Positions 1 to 8,611 of a stretch of 64,000 bases of DNA are shown here, piece after piece (within the stretch, counting starts at the first letter, position 1; every line of letters begins with the position of its first letter). This DNA is from Bradyrhizobium diazoefficiens (GTDB lineage: Bacteria; Pseudomonadota; Alphaproteobacteria; Rhizobiales; Xanthobacteraceae): the NCBI RefSeq assembly GCF_016616235.1, contig NZ_CP067100.1:434001-498000 (forward strand). Direction: 5' to 3'. A program made the position numbers and the translations under genes. Under the pieces are notes generated by a model. That model did not search any database. It worked only from the letters and a program-made list of their open reading frames with translations, and was not told the DNA's origin.

Positions 1-822
1 ACGGCCCGCCCGGGCCGCGAGCAGCCTGATGTCGCGCACCTTGTAAGACGCCGGCAGCTCCTTCGACAGCGACCAATTGTTGGTCACCTCATGGTCGTCC
101 CACTGCACGAAAACAGGCACTTCGGCATTGAAGGCGCGGACATTGTCGTCGGTGAGATTGTATTTGTGCGCGGCGCGGTACTCGTCCAGGGTCTCGGCGA
201 CCTTGGCCTTCTCCGGGATGGTGATGTTCTTCCAGGTTCTGCCGTCGGCTAATTTGACCTCGGATTGAATCGGACCGTCGGCATAGATGGTGTCGCCGGA
301 ATGCAGGAAGAAATCCGGCCGATGCTTGCGCATGGCGGAGAAGGTGAACATGCCGCCGTCGTCGGGATTGATGCCCCACCCCTGTCCTGCGACGTCGCCG
401 CCCCAGACGAAGCTGACGTCGCGGCGGTCGGCCGGCGCGGTGCGGAAGCGGCCGACCACCGGCTCGCCTTCGATCGCGCTGTGCGAGAGATCGCGGAAGC
501 GGACGCGATAGAAGATGTCCTGGCCTCCCGGCAGATTCTCGATCAGCATTTTTGCGGTGAAATCGCTCTCGGGCAGCGCCGTAATCGGCGGCAGCGCCCG
601 GGCATCCTTGAACGACTCGGTCGTCGCCACCTCGACCAGCATCTGCGCGGGCCGATCGGTGCGCGCCCACACCACGCCGCCGTCGACGGTGACGTCGCCC
701 GACTGCACGCCATGCGTCACTGCCGGCCGGTCGGCCGCGCGCGACAGATGCGGCATCGCGATTGCGCCAAGCGCACCGGCGCTGGTGGTGAGAAAGCGGC
801 GGCGGGAGAATTTGAGTTTCAT
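1..822 (-). CDS. PhoD-like alkaline phosphatase, 3' end outside window
   Basis: Secreted metal-dependent phosphomonoesterase or phosphodiesterase of the PhoD family, which releases phosphate from organic esters in the periplasm. The 274 visible residues are the N-terminal part; PhoD proteins are usually near 500 residues, so the rest lies before base 1. The protein opens with a twin-arginine signal (SRRRFLTT, residues 6-13) and an Ala-rich h-region. Next come the N-terminal beta domain (THGVQSGDVT and VWARTDRPA) and the metal-site motif GGDVAGQGWGIN, followed by HSGDTIYADGP and QWDDHEVTNN, all typical of PhoD. The ATG sits just before the Tat signal. The gene runs away from the TAXI gene side and is followed upstream by a small palindromic repeat. 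The family call is firm; the substrate is unknown. Confidence 0.93.
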   Translation of the reverse strand, partial: MKLKFSRRRFLTTSAGALGAIAMPHLSRAADRPAVTHGVQSGDVTVDGGVVWARTDRPAQMLVEVATTESFKDARALPPITALPESDFTAKMLIENLPGGQDIFYRVRFRDLSHSAIEGEPVVGRFRTAPADRRDVSFVWGGDVAGQGWGINPDDGGMFTFSAMRKHRPDFFLHSGDTIYADGPIQSEVKLADGRTWKNITIPEKAKVAETLDEYRAAHKYNLTDDNVRAFNAEVPVFVQWDDHEVTNNWSLSKELPASYKVRDIRLLAARAGR

Positions 823-847
823 GGCTGGCTCGCGTGCTGGCGCATCT

Positions 848-898
848 TTCGCTGTCATTCCGGAGTGCGCGAAGCGCGAAGCCGGAATGATAGCGAAA
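848..898. repeat. Intergenic palindromic repeat (GTCATTCCGG family)
   Basis: A 51-bp near-perfect inverted repeat with arms TTTCGCT..TCATTCCGG and CCGGAATGA.AGCGAAA around a loop that itself contains GCGCGAAGCGC. It lies between the TAXI receptor gene and the phoD-like gene, both on the minus strand. A longer member of the same family is at 41868-41968. It could act as a hairpin in read-through transcripts. Confidence 0.7.
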
Positions 899-942
899 GC
901 TATAGGGAGGCAATGTGACGCAGCAATTACGCGCGGAGGCGT

Positions 943-2385
943 TCACGCGTTGCCGGCGGCTCTGAACTGCGGGCCCGAGCGTTGCGGGTTCTGCGGAACG
1001 CTGAAGAGCACCGCCTTGCGGTCGGCTACCGCAGCGTGGAACTGGTCGAGCACGATGTTGATGGCGGTGAGCGCAGCCTGTTCAATCACACCCTGGTCGA
1101 AGCAACGCAGCGTATCGCGCAGGATCTCGTCCGCCTCGGCCTGCATCTGGTCGAGCTCCTCGGTGCTCTCGCTCTTGCGTGCTGCGGCAATCATGTCGAA
1201 CAGCCTGTCGCGCAGATGGCTGTTGCTGTCGCGTTCGTCCTTCTTCAAATAGCCCGCAAACCAGGCGCCGAGCGAGCCCATGGCGGAGAGCGCCATCAGA
1301 CTCCACCAGATGTAATCGCTGTACCTGTCGAGGAAGGTCTTTTCCTCGCCGTCGACAAAGGCGGCGGCGCCGGGATGCACGGGGATCGCGGCGTCCTTGT
1401 CGGTGTCGGGCGTCTCGATCTTCGCGGCCTGCGGGAAATCCGTCAGCAATTGCTGGCGCACGGCGAACAGCTGCCGGGTGAAGGCCGCGATGGTGGTTTC
1501 GGACACGCCTTTGCGCGCCACGATATGGTGCGAGAAGCTGATGGTCTTGACCTCGTCGTCGGGGCGATCGGGTGAACCGCCATAAGTGCCGGCGGGAATT
1601 TCCGAGGCCTCGTAGACCGGGTGGTTCTGCGCGATCGCATCGGCGGAATCGATCGCAAGGAAGATCGGCGCGCCACCATCCTTGGCGGAGGCCGCGATCG
1701 CATCCGACGTGATCTTGCTGTTGACGGGACCCGCCGCGAGATAGCCATCGGCCTTCTGGGCCTTGATCGCTTCGGCCGCTTCATTGGCCGGGAATTGTAC
1801 GACCTCGACCTTGGCGGGATCGACGCCGTATTGCTGGAGGATCACCTTGAGCAGATTGACATTGGCCTGCGTCTTGCCGACCACGCCGACGCGATGGCCG
1901 GCGAGCTGCGGGATCTTGGTGATCTTGGCGCCCTTCTTCTTGCCCTTGCCGGGCACCGACCACAGCACCACCACGTTCTTGCGCAGGGTCGCGACCGCCT
2001 GTGCGTTCTTCGGCACGTCCAGATCGCCGCGCACGATGGCCAGATCGACCTTGCTCTCTGCGAGTGCCTCCGCGCTCGCGGTGGCGCCGTCGGTCTGGAC
2101 CGGCCGCAGCCGCACATAGCTCTTGTTCTGCGCAAAGGCCTGCGTCAGGGTCTGCACGACCTTGACGTCGTCGCTGTTGGCGGGACCGACCGCGATCTTC
2201 AACGTCACCGGGCGCATCGCGAAATAATAGCCGCCCGCGAGCGCGCCGATGATCGCGAGCACCAATGCAAGCGAGACGAGCGCCGTTCGCCGCGCCGCTG
2301 ATCGCGGCGACGAGGTGGGCGTTTCGGCCAGGTCCGATCCCCCGGTCATCGATCTCCCGAACAGGCGCTTGAGGCTCAGTTTCAT
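943..2385 (-). CDS. TAXI family TRAP transporter solute receptor-like protein, membrane-anchored
   Basis: Solute-binding protein of the TAXI type (TRAP-associated extracytoplasmic immunogenic), related to NMT1/THI5-like folds. A first membrane segment lies at about residues 34-56. The binding domain follows at about 60-350, with KIAVGPANSDDVKVVQTL, DLAIVRGDLDVP and HRVGVVGKTQANVNLLK. A second membrane segment at about 359-378 (WWSLMALSAMGSLGAWF) leads to a charged helical cytoplasmic tail of about 100 residues. Ordinary TAXI receptors are soluble periplasmic proteins, so the second anchor and tail are odd and suggest signalling or scaffolding rather than plain uptake. No TRAP permease gene lies next to it. 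The ligand is unknown. Confidence 0.85.
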   Translation of the reverse strand: MKLSLKRLFGRSMTGGSDLAETPTSSPRSAARRTALVSLALVLAIIGALAGGYYFAMRPVTLKIAVGPANSDDVKVVQTLTQAFAQNKSYVRLRPVQTDGATASAEALAESKVDLAIVRGDLDVPKNAQAVATLRKNVVVLWSVPGKGKKKGAKITKIPQLAGHRVGVVGKTQANVNLLKVILQQYGVDPAKVEVVQFPANEAAEAIKAQKADGYLAAGPVNSKITSDAIAASAKDGGAPIFLAIDSADAIAQNHPVYEASEIPAGTYGGSPDRPDDEVKTISFSHHIVARKGVSETTIAAFTRQLFAVRQQLLTDFPQAAKIETPDTDKDAAIPVHPGAAAFVDGEEKTFLDRYSDYIWWSLMALSAMGSLGAWFAGYLKKDERDSNSHLRDRLFDMIAAARKSESTEELDQMQAEADEILRDTLRCFDQGVIEQAALTAINIVLDQFHAAVADRKAVLFSVPQNPQRSGPQFRAAGNA

Positions 2386-2538
2386 CTTGGCCGGCGATTT
2401 ACGCCCGCAATTGTAGCAAAATTCTTGTTCGGCGGGGTTACATCTCCGTCATGGTTAGCGGGATGGACGAAATCCTGGATGAACCCGGGCCGCAGGCACG
2501 GTGTTAGGGTAAAGTTCCCCTGAACGACGGAGGCGATC

Positions 2539-2829
2539 ATGGCAGAGCGGCTGACGGCGGAAGCACGTAAGCAGGTGCTGGGCGGACTACCGGGCTGGAC
2601 CGAGATTCAGGGCCGCGAGGCCATCGGGAAAACCTTTGTCTTCAAGGATTTCAACGAGGCATTCGGCTTCATGAGCCGCGCCGCGCTGGTCGCCGAGAAG
2701 ATGGACCACCACCCCGAATGGCGGAACGTCTACAAGACCGTGGAGGTGGTGCTGTCGACCCATGACGCCGGCGGCGTCACCAAGCTCGATATCGAGCTCG
2801 CCAAGGCGATGAACGCCATCGCCGGCTGA
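2539..2829 (+). CDS. phhB: 4a-hydroxytetrahydrobiopterin dehydratase (pterin carbinolamine dehydratase)
   Basis: Cytoplasmic enzyme that dehydrates the 4a-carbinolamine of tetrahydropterin, recycling the cofactor after aromatic amino acid hydroxylation. The 96-residue length is normal for the family. The active-site signature [14 protein letters not shown] is present at residues 57-70, followed by [15 protein letters not shown] Shine-Dalgarno lies 5 bases before the ATG. No phenylalanine hydroxylase gene is nearby, so its partner must lie elsewhere or it may serve another role, such as molybdopterin-related metabolism or DCoH-like binding. It is a single gene, co-directional with the DUF1232 gene 128 bp downstream. 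Confidence 0.93.
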   Translation: MAERLTAEARKQVLGGLPGWTEIQGREAIGKTFVFKDFNEAFGFMSRAALVAEKMDHHPEWRNVYKTVEVVLSTHDAGGVTKLDIELAKAMNAIAG

Positions 2830-2957
2830 CACCCTAGCTGACATTTGCCTGACATCTTGTCGGAGCTGGCCAAGTCCCCATCTTGTGATCCGCAGGGATG
2901 TGGCGATCTGCCGCTCTTTGCTGACGTCGCTCTTGGCTGAGCGGGGAGTTTGTCGAA

Positions 2958-3344
2958 ATGGCTGCCGAACACAGCGTGGGTTTCGAGCCGGCCGACCGGC
3001 TCGCGGAAGATCGCGAGAGCGTTGGCCGCCGCTTCTGGCGCAAGCTGAAGCGCGTCGCCGCGCAGCTGCCGTTCGCGGAAGATCTGCTCGCGGCCTATTA
3101 CTGCGCGTTCGACCGCCAGACACCGCGCCATGTCCAGGCCTCGCTATTGGGCGCGATCGCCTATTTCATCCTGCCTTTCGACTTCGTTCCCGACGTGATG
3201 CCGATCCTCGGCTTCACCGATGATGCCGCCGTGCTCGCCACCGCCATCCGCATGGTCGCCAGCCACATCACGACCGAGCACCGCGAAGCCGCCCGCGCCG
3301 CGCTGAAGCGCGGCGTGGATGAGGCGGAGGCGGAAGCGGCGTAG
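2958..3344 (+). CDS. YkvA-type DUF1232 membrane protein
   Basis: Small protein of the YkvA/DUF1232 family, whose function is not established. The 128 residues have a charged N-terminal half (AEDRESVGRRFWRKLKRV) and then the DUF1232 core at about residues 60-105 (AIAYFILPFDFVPDVMP, followed by GFTDDAAVLATAI). The core holds one or two hydrophobic helices and the conserved PFDFVPD.MP.(L/I)G motif. The C-terminus is acidic and Ala/Glu-rich. A palindromic repeat follows the stop codon directly. It might belong to an operon with the pterin dehydratase, but the gap gives no proof. Confidence 0.85.
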   Translation: MAAEHSVGFEPADRLAEDRESVGRRFWRKLKRVAAQLPFAEDLLAAYYCAFDRQTPRHVQASLLGAIAYFILPFDFVPDVMPILGFTDDAAVLATAIRMVASHITTEHREAARAALKRGVDEAEAEAA

Positions 3345-3370
3345 TCGACTCGGCCTCAGCCACATACTCC

Positions 3371-3480
3371 GCTGTCATTCCCCGCGAAGGCGGGGAATCC
3401 AGTACGCCGCGGCCTCTCGATTCGACCACCGGCGTCACGGAGTACTGGGTCGCCCGGTCAAGCCGAGCGACGACAGCGGA
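3371..3480. repeat. Dispersed palindromic repeat, family B
   Basis: About 110 bp beginning GTCATTCCCCGCGAAGGCG and ending in a GTCGCCCGGTCAAGCCGAG..GACAGCGG arm. Related copies are at 24247-24351, 47867-47972, 53303-53413 and 56524-56630. Each has two outer hairpins joined by a central AATCCAGTACGCCG..GGAATACTGGAT pairing. It lies between a plus-strand gene end and a minus-strand gene end, where a bidirectional terminator would be expected. Confidence 0.85.
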
Positions 3481-3527
3481 GTGTGCTGCGCGCATGTCGC
3501 GGCAAAGCTGACGTCGCCCGCATCACC

Positions 3528-4502
3528 TCACGGATGCAGGATCACCTTGCCCATCGCTTGCCGCCCCGCGAGCACCTTGAGCGCATCCGCCGTCTGCGCC
3601 AGCGGGAAGGTGCGGTCGACATGAGATGAAATCTTTCCTTCCGCGGTCCACCTCACGAGCTTCTCGAGATTGGCGCGGTTCTTCTCCGGGTTGAGCCGGG
3701 TCCAGGCGCCCCAGAACACGCCGCGGATGTCGCAGCCTTTCAAGAGCGCGAGGTTCAGCGGCATCTTCGGAATGTCGCCGGCTGCAAAGCCGATCACGAG
3801 AAAGCGGCCCTCCCAGGCGATCGAGCGCAGCGCGGCTTCCGCGTAAGCGCCACCCACGGGATCGAAGATGATGTCGACGCCCTTGCCGCCTGTCAGCTTG
3901 CGCAAGCCTTCCTTCAAATCCTCCTTGGCGTAGTTCAGCGTCAGCTCGGCGCCATGCGCCTTGGCGAATTCGAGCTTCTCGTCCGACGAGGCGCAGGCGA
4001 TCACCTTGAGTCCCATCAGCTTGCCGAGCTCGCAGGCAGCGAGGCCGGTGCCTCCGGCCGCGCCCAGCACCGCGAGCGTCTCTCCCGGCTTGGGGCTCGC
4101 GCGGTCTTCCAGCGCATGCAGCGCGGTGCCGTAGATGATGATGATGCCGGCCGCGCGGTCGTAGTCGAGATTGTCGGGGATCTTCACGATGGATGCGGCC
4201 GGCAGCGCGATCTTCTCGCGCGCGCCGTTATGGCCGCAGGACGCCACCACGCGATCGCCGACTTTCAGATCGGTGACGCCGGGGCCGACGCTCTCGATCA
4301 CGCCGGCAACTTCCGCGGCCGGCGAGAACGGGAACGGCGGCTTGATCTGGTACTTGCCCTGAATCATCAGAAGGTCGAAAAAATTCAGCGCCGCCGCCTT
4401 GATCGCGATCACGGCCTCGCCGGGCCCCGCCACCGGATCCGGCACATCGGCCAGCACGAGATCGTCGGGCTGGCAATATTGCGAGCAGAGGATGGCTTTC
4501 AT
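3528..4502 (-). CDS. NADPH:quinone oxidoreductase family protein (zinc-free MDR)
   Basis: Medium-chain dehydrogenase/reductase that transfers hydride from NADPH to quinones or enoyl substrates. The 324 residues show the GroES-like N-domain (residues 1-120, with FPFSPAAEVAGVIESVG and GDRVVASCG) and a Rossmann domain with the nucleotide loop VLGAAGGTGLAACELGK near residue 147. The structural and catalytic zinc cysteines are absent, as usual for quinone oxidoreductases. The motif FDPVGGAYAEAALRSIAWEGR is typical of the quinone reductase branch. The start at MKAILCSQY matches the family N-terminus; the open frame runs much further upstream but that part crosses a repeat and the opposite SDR gene. 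The promoter must be in the repeat-rich gap shared with the divergent SDR gene. Confidence 0.9.
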   Translation of the reverse strand: MKAILCSQYCQPDDLVLADVPDPVAGPGEAVIAIKAAALNFFDLLMIQGKYQIKPPFPFSPAAEVAGVIESVGPGVTDLKVGDRVVASCGHNGAREKIALPAASIVKIPDNLDYDRAAGIIIIYGTALHALEDRASPKPGETLAVLGAAGGTGLAACELGKLMGLKVIACASSDEKLEFAKAHGAELTLNYAKEDLKEGLRKLTGGKGVDIIFDPVGGAYAEAALRSIAWEGRFLVIGFAAGDIPKMPLNLALLKGCDIRGVFWGAWTRLNPEKNRANLEKLVRWTAEGKISSHVDRTFPLAQTADALKVLAGRQAMGKVILHP

Positions 4503-4608
4503 TGCGGCACCTTGAGCGTTTCGAGTGGAATTAGTTGGGTCGGTTTTGCCGGATTTAGACACGGGCGACAATCCGGATTCTTTGCTGGTCGTCCTGTTCG
4601 GCCTATCC

Positions 4609-4726
4609 TCGTCATTGCGAGCCACCGGGTCCGCGCGAAGCGCGGCCCGATGACAGGCTCCGCGGAGCAATCCAGAATCCGTCCCGCGGAAATAGTCAGG
4701 ATTGCTTCGCTTCGCTCGCAATGACG
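4609..4726. repeat. Dispersed palindromic repeat, family A
   Basis: Begins CGTCATTGCGAGCCACC and ends CTTCGCTCGCAATGACG, with internal GCGGAGCAATCCAGAATCC pairing to GTCAGGATTGCTTCGCTTC. A shorter member is at 7800-7888. It fills most of the gap between the divergent quinone reductase and SDR genes, so both promoters must lie at its edges. Confidence 0.85.
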
Positions 4727-4751
4727 AATCCCCGGAGAAAGGATTCAAACG

Positions 4752-5591
4752 ATGTTTGAAACAGGTCTGCTCAGGGACAAGCGCATCCTCGTCACCGGCG
4801 GAGGCTCGGGCCTCGGCGCTGCGATGGGACGCCGTTTCCTTGCGCTCGGCGCCGAGCTCGTCATCTGCGGCCGCAAGCTCGACCGGCTCGACGCAACAGC
4901 GCGCGAGATGCGCGCGCAGAGCGGAGGAAAGGTTACGACGATCGCCTGCGATATTCGCGACGGCGCCGCCGTCGATGGCATGATGGATGCGATCTGGCGC
5001 GAGGCGCCGCTCGACATCCTCGTCAACAACGCCGCTGCGACCTTCATCGCACAGAGTGAGCATCTGTCGTTCCGCGCGGCAGATGCGATCCTCGCACCGA
5101 CCCTGCACGGCGCGATGTATTGCACGCTCGCCGCCGGCAAGCGCTGGATTGAGGGCCAGCACAAAGGCGTCGTGCTCTCGATCCTTTCGACATCGACCAT
5201 CACCGGCCGCGCCTTCACTGTGCCGTCCGCGATGGCGAAGTCGGCGATGCTGGCGATGACCAAGAGCCTCGCAGTCGAATGGGGCCCGAAGGGCATCCGC
5301 ACCGTCGCGATCGCGCCGGGCCCGTTCCCGACCGCCGGCGCATCGGGGCAGCTCCGTCCCGAGGCCCGCAACGAGGGCTGGACCGCGCGCAACCCGCTTG
5401 GCCGAACCGGCGAGCACAGCGAGCTTGCCGATCTCGCCAGCTTCCTGGTCTCGGACCGCGCCGGCTACATCAATGGCGAGATGGTGGTGATCGACGGCGG
5501 CGCGCATCTGCGCAGTTCCGGCGCCGAGGATTTGCTTGGCTGGAGCGATGCGCAATGGGCCGCGCAACGCGCCGCGCGATCCCGGGGATGA
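4752..5591 (+). CDS. SDR family oxidoreductase, 2,4-dienoyl-CoA reductase-like
   Basis: NADPH-dependent short-chain dehydrogenase, 279 residues. The Rossmann motif TGGGSGLG is near residue 15 and NNAAATF near 93. Where classical SDRs carry YxxxK, this protein has VPSAMAKSAMLAM, lacking the Tyr. This is the pattern of mitochondrial and peroxisomal 2,4-dienoyl-CoA reductases, which use another Tyr/Lys pair, and the following TKSLAVEWGPKGIR also fits that branch. The likely role is reduction of dienoyl-CoA intermediates during beta-oxidation of unsaturated fatty acids. It is divergent from the quinone reductase gene, with repeat A between. The ATG used is that of MFETGLLRDKRILVTGG. The subfamily call is inference from the active-site pattern. 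Confidence 0.88.
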   Translation: MFETGLLRDKRILVTGGGSGLGAAMGRRFLALGAELVICGRKLDRLDATAREMRAQSGGKVTTIACDIRDGAAVDGMMDAIWREAPLDILVNNAAATFIAQSEHLSFRAADAILAPTLHGAMYCTLAAGKRWIEGQHKGVVLSILSTSTITGRAFTVPSAMAKSAMLAMTKSLAVEWGPKGIRTVAIAPGPFPTAGASGQLRPEARNEGWTARNPLGRTGEHSELADLASFLVSDRAGYINGEMVVIDGGAHLRSSGAEDLLGWSDAQWAAQRAARSRG

Positions 5592-5709
5592 CGAACCGGC
5601 TGACCCGCTAACTGCCTTCCCAAATTGGACTTTCCCGGCTATCCCTGCCGTGGGGACAAAGCGCGGCCGGGCCATCTTCCAGTCACAATATTGAGGGAAC
5701 CACTCCAGC

Positions 5710-6372
5710 ATGTGGCGGGTGCTGACTTTAGCTTTGATGACTGGCGTAGCGGCCGTCGGAATGACCGGTTCCGCGCGGGCTCAGACGGCGCAACCGGCGC
5801 CCAAGGCTGGACCAAAAGAGGCGGCACCAAAGCCGCCCGCGCCGACTGCCCATACCAATGCCAAAACGGCTGCAAAGCCAGAGAGCAAACCGGCGGCCCC
5901 GCCCGCTGCGGTTGCGGGCGGCGCGGAACCGACCCTGATCGGCCAGTTCGGCACCTGGGGCGCCTATTCTGCGACGCCCAACGGCAAGAAGGTCTGCTTC
6001 GCGTTGGCAAAACCCTCGTCGTCGAAGACCAATCCGCCGAATCGCCCGCGCGATCCGGCCTATGCCTTCGTCTCGACCCGGCCGGCGGAGAAGGTGAACA
6101 ACGAAGTCTCGGTCATGATCGGCTATGCGCTGAAGCCGGGCTCGGAATCGACCGTCGAGGTCGGCGGCGCCGCCTTCGCCATGTACACGCAGGGCGACGG
6201 CCTCTGGATCAAGAACGCGGCCGAGGAGGAGCGGATGGTCGAGGCCATGCGCAAATCCGCCGATCTCGTGGTCAAGGGCACCTCGGCCAAGGGGACGGAG
6301 ACCACCGACACCTTCTCGCTGAAGGGCCTCGCCCAGGCGCTCGACAAGATCGCCCAGGATTGCAGGCGGTAA
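5710..6372 (+). CDS. Invasion-associated locus B (IalB) family exported protein
   Basis: Periplasmic or surface protein, 220 residues, named after Bartonella IalB; its biochemical role is unknown. The signal peptide covers residues 1-24 (cleavage after GSARA). A low-complexity Lys/Pro/Ala linker spans about 25-72. The IalB domain follows, with FGTWGAYSATPNGKKVCFA, then RPAEKVNNEVSVMIGY, SKVEVGG-like SESTVEVGGAAFAMYTQ and a C-terminal Cys in QDCRR that can pair with the first Cys. It sits 118 bp after the SDR gene and before a repeat. The family is common in free-living rhizobia, so the name does not imply virulence. Confidence 0.88.
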   Translation: MWRVLTLALMTGVAAVGMTGSARAQTAQPAPKAGPKEAAPKPPAPTAHTNAKTAAKPESKPAAPPAAVAGGAEPTLIGQFGTWGAYSATPNGKKVCFALAKPSSSKTNPPNRPRDPAYAFVSTRPAEKVNNEVSVMIGYALKPGSESTVEVGGAAFAMYTQGDGLWIKNAAEEERMVEAMRKSADLVVKGTSAKGTETTDTFSLKGLAQALDKIAQDCRR

Positions 6373-6439
6373 GGCTAAGTAGTGGCCGCGGTCGCAATCG
6401 GCAATTCCGGTTGCTATATAAGGGCCGTTCCACAATCTC

Positions 6440-6549
6440 GGTCGTCATGGCCGGCTTGACCCGGCCATCCACGCGCTAGCCACAGGCGTAAAAGCTAGCC
6501 ACAGGCGTAAAAGAACGTGGATGCCCGGGACAAGCCCGGGCATGACGAG
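6440..6549. repeat. Dispersed palindromic repeat, family F
   Basis: The left hairpin (GTCATGGCCGG.TTGACCCGGCCATCCACG) and right hairpin (GTGGATGCCCGGGACAAGCC, then CGGGCATGAC) bracket a tandem duplication. The right arm contains in-frame ATG codons of the rlmN reading frame, so an over-long rlmN start would be encoded by the repeat. Confidence 0.8.
6475..6512 (+). repeat. Tandem 19-bp direct repeat, two copies
   Basis: GCTAGCCACAGGCGTAAAA occurs twice back to back (6475-6493 and 6494-6512) inside repeat F. It looks like a recent slippage duplication of the repeat's central loop. Confidence 0.9.
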
Positions 6550-6571
6550 ACAGCAACTACTCAGGCAACCA

Positions 6572-7774
6572 ATGCAACCGACGACCGAGCCGCACAACGC
6601 AACACTGGTGGAGAAAACTCCGCTCGAAATCTATGTGCCGCCGGCAAAACCGTCGCTGATCGGGCTGTCGCGCGCCGAGCTTGCCGATCGCCTTGGCGAG
6701 ATCGGCGTTGCACCGGCGCAGCGCAAGATGCGCGTGCAGCAGCTGTGGCACTGGATCTATTTCCGCGGTGCCCAGAGTCTTGACGACATGACCTCGATCT
6801 CGAAGGGCATCCGCGCCGATCTCGCCCAGCATTTCACGGTCGACCGGCCTGAAGTCGTGGCCGAGCAGATATCCAGCGACGGCACCCGCAAATGGCTGCT
6901 GCGCCTGCCGAGCGGCGACAATGTCCAGAAGGCGCATGAAGTCGAGTGCGTCTACATCCCCGAGACCGATCGCGGCACGCTCTGCGTCTCCTCGCAGGTC
7001 GGCTGCACGCTGAACTGCTCGTTCTGCCACACCGGCACGCAGCGCCTGGTGCGCAATCTCACCGCCGGCGAGATCATCGGCCAGGTGATGGTCGCGCGCG
7101 ATCGTCTCAACGACTGGGCCGACCGCGAGGACGGCACGCGCCGCGTCACCAACATCGTGATGATGGGCATGGGCGAGCCGCTCTACAATTTCGACGCGGT
7201 ACGCGATGCGCTCCTGATCGCCGGCGACAATGAAGGCATCGGCATCTCCCGCCGCCGCATCACGCTGTCGACCTCCGGCGTCGTCCCGAACATCGTGCGC
7301 GCCGGGGAGGAGATCGGCGTCATGCTCGCGATCTCGCTGCATGCGGTGCGCGACGAGCTGCGCAACGAGCTGGTGCCGCTCAACCGCAAATACCCGATCA
7401 AGGAGCTGCTGCAGGCCTGCCGCGACTATCCTGGCGCCTCGAACGCGCGGCGCATCACCTTCGAATATGTGATGCTCAAAGGCGTCAACGATTCGCTCGA
7501 CGATGCCAAGCTGCTGGTGAAGATGCTCAAGGGCATTCCGGCCAAGATCAATCTGATCCCGTTCAATCCCTGGCCCGGCACGGCCTATGAGTGCTCGGAC
7601 TGGGACCAGATCGAAAAGTTCTCCGAATACATCTTCAATGCCGGCTATTCCTCGCCAGTGCGCACCCCCCGCGGCCGCGACATCCTCGCCGCTTGCGGCC
7701 AGCTCAAGTCGGAGACGGAAAAGCTCTCGGCCCGTGAACGCCAGGCGCTGCGCGCCATGGCGATGACGGATTAG
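6572..7774 (+). CDS. rlmN: 23S rRNA (adenine(2503)-C(2))-methyltransferase RlmN
   Basis: Radical SAM enzyme that methylates C2 of A2503 in 23S rRNA and of A37 in some tRNAs. The 400 residues carry the CxxxCxxC cluster motif CTLNCSFC, the [13 protein letters not shown] segment, [23 protein letters not shown] and a C-terminal [17 protein letters not shown] holding the second catalytic Cys. I chose the ATG at 6572 ([12 protein letters not shown]). The upstream in-frame codons at 6521 and 6542 lie in repeat F and would add a repeat-encoded peptide. No strong Shine-Dalgarno is visible. It is monocistronic, with repeats on both sides. Confidence 0.96.
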   Translation: MQPTTEPHNATLVEKTPLEIYVPPAKPSLIGLSRAELADRLGEIGVAPAQRKMRVQQLWHWIYFRGAQSLDDMTSISKGIRADLAQHFTVDRPEVVAEQISSDGTRKWLLRLPSGDNVQKAHEVECVYIPETDRGTLCVSSQVGCTLNCSFCHTGTQRLVRNLTAGEIIGQVMVARDRLNDWADREDGTRRVTNIVMMGMGEPLYNFDAVRDALLIAGDNEGIGISRRRITLSTSGVVPNIVRAGEEIGVMLAISLHAVRDELRNELVPLNRKYPIKELLQACRDYPGASNARRITFEYVMLKGVNDSLDDAKLLVKMLKGIPAKINLIPFNPWPGTAYECSDWDQIEKFSEYIFNAGYSSPVRTPRGRDILAACGQLKSETEKLSARERQALRAMAMTD

Positions 7775-7799
7775 CTTGTCATGTGCGCGCTCTCGCCTC

Positions 7800-7888
7800 C
7801 TCGTCATTGCGAGCGAAGCGAAGCAATCCAGAATCTTTCCGGGGAGACAATCTGGATTGCTTCGTCGCAAGAGCTCCTCGCAATGACG
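7800..7888. repeat. Dispersed palindromic repeat, family A (short form)
   Basis: CGTCATTGCGAGCGAAGCG..AATCCAGAATC..GATTGCTTCG..CAATGACG inverted repeat, the same family as 4609-4726. Its last bases lie only 14 bp before the start of the next membrane-protein gene. Confidence 0.85.
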
Positions 7889-7902
7889 GCGGAACTGGCA
7901 TC

Positions 7903-8397
7903 ATGTCCCTGATCGGCCGCCTCATCGTCATCTTCGTCGGCTTCCTCGCCGCCTGCTTCATTGGCGGCATGATCGTGGTCGTTGCGCTGCTGTTTCCGGA
8001 ATTCGCCGATCTCGGCGCCGGTCCCGTCGATCAGGGCGCGATCGACATTTTGCTGGGCTTTGGCTTCATCTTCGTCTCCGGCTTTGCGCTGGTGCCGGCA
8101 GCGGTGATCGTCGCGATCACCGAAGCGCTCTACATCCGCAGCGCGCTGGCCTACGCCGTCGGCGGCGGCATCGTCGGGCTCGCCTGCTATCTCGGCCTCA
8201 TTCCCTTCCACTCCGACACGTTGCAGTTCGAAGGCATCGTGCGGCGGCACCTGGAAATCATGACCGGCGCCGGTATCGTCGCCGGCGTCGTCTATTGGCT
8301 GATCGCCGGCCGCAACGCCGGCGCCTGGCGCAATCCGCCGCCCCCGCACAAACCGCCCCCGCCGCTGCCGTCGCATTCGCGGCCGGATGTGCGGTGA
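7903..8397 (+). CDS. Unrecognised four-helix inner-membrane protein
   Basis: I do not recognise a named family. The 164 residues hold about four hydrophobic segments: residues 3-28 (IGRLIVIFVGFLAACFIGG), 44-70, 78-100 and 120-140. A cytoplasmic Pro-rich tail with the run PPPPHKPPPPLP ends the protein. The start MSLIGRLIV follows repeat A; the frame stays open 40 codons upstream, but that stretch is the repeat itself and would encode SSLRAKRSNPES, a peptide seen wherever this repeat is translated. It is co-directional with rlmN and the PAP2 gene, separated from each by repeats. Confidence 0.75.
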   Translation: MSLIGRLIVIFVGFLAACFIGGMIVVVALLFPEFADLGAGPVDQGAIDILLGFGFIFVSGFALVPAAVIVAITEALYIRSALAYAVGGGIVGLACYLGLIPFHSDTLQFEGIVRRHLEIMTGAGIVAGVVYWLIAGRNAGAWRNPPPPHKPPPPLPSHSRPDVR

Positions 8398-8404
8398 CGC
8401 TTTA

Positions 8405-8558
8405 CCCTCCCCTGGAGGAGGCGGGTCGATCGCGCATAGCGCGAGCGGGGTGGGGGTGACAGGACTATCCGCGATGGCGGTGCGCGTCGCTTCACCCCAC
8501 CTCGGTTCGCATTCCGCTTCGCGACATGCGAACCGATCCTCCCCCTCCAGGGGAGGAT
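8405..8558. repeat. Dispersed palindromic repeat, family D
   Basis: CCTCCCCTGGAGGAGGCGG at the left pairs with CCTCCCCCTCCAGGGGAGG at the right, and GAGCGGGGTGGGGGTGA pairs with TCACCCCACCTCGG inside. It occupies most of the gap before the PAP2 gene. Other members are at 54688-54808 and 59730-59896. Confidence 0.85.
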
Positions 8559-8611
8559 GGGCACTTCCGTTGGGGTTTTCATCCCCCTCCCACTCCGCTA
8601 AACCGCGCGCC

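Noticed and set aside
5710..6372. Reading the IalB-family protein as a virulence factor
   Set aside because: IalB homologs are common in non-pathogenic rhizobia; the name is historical.
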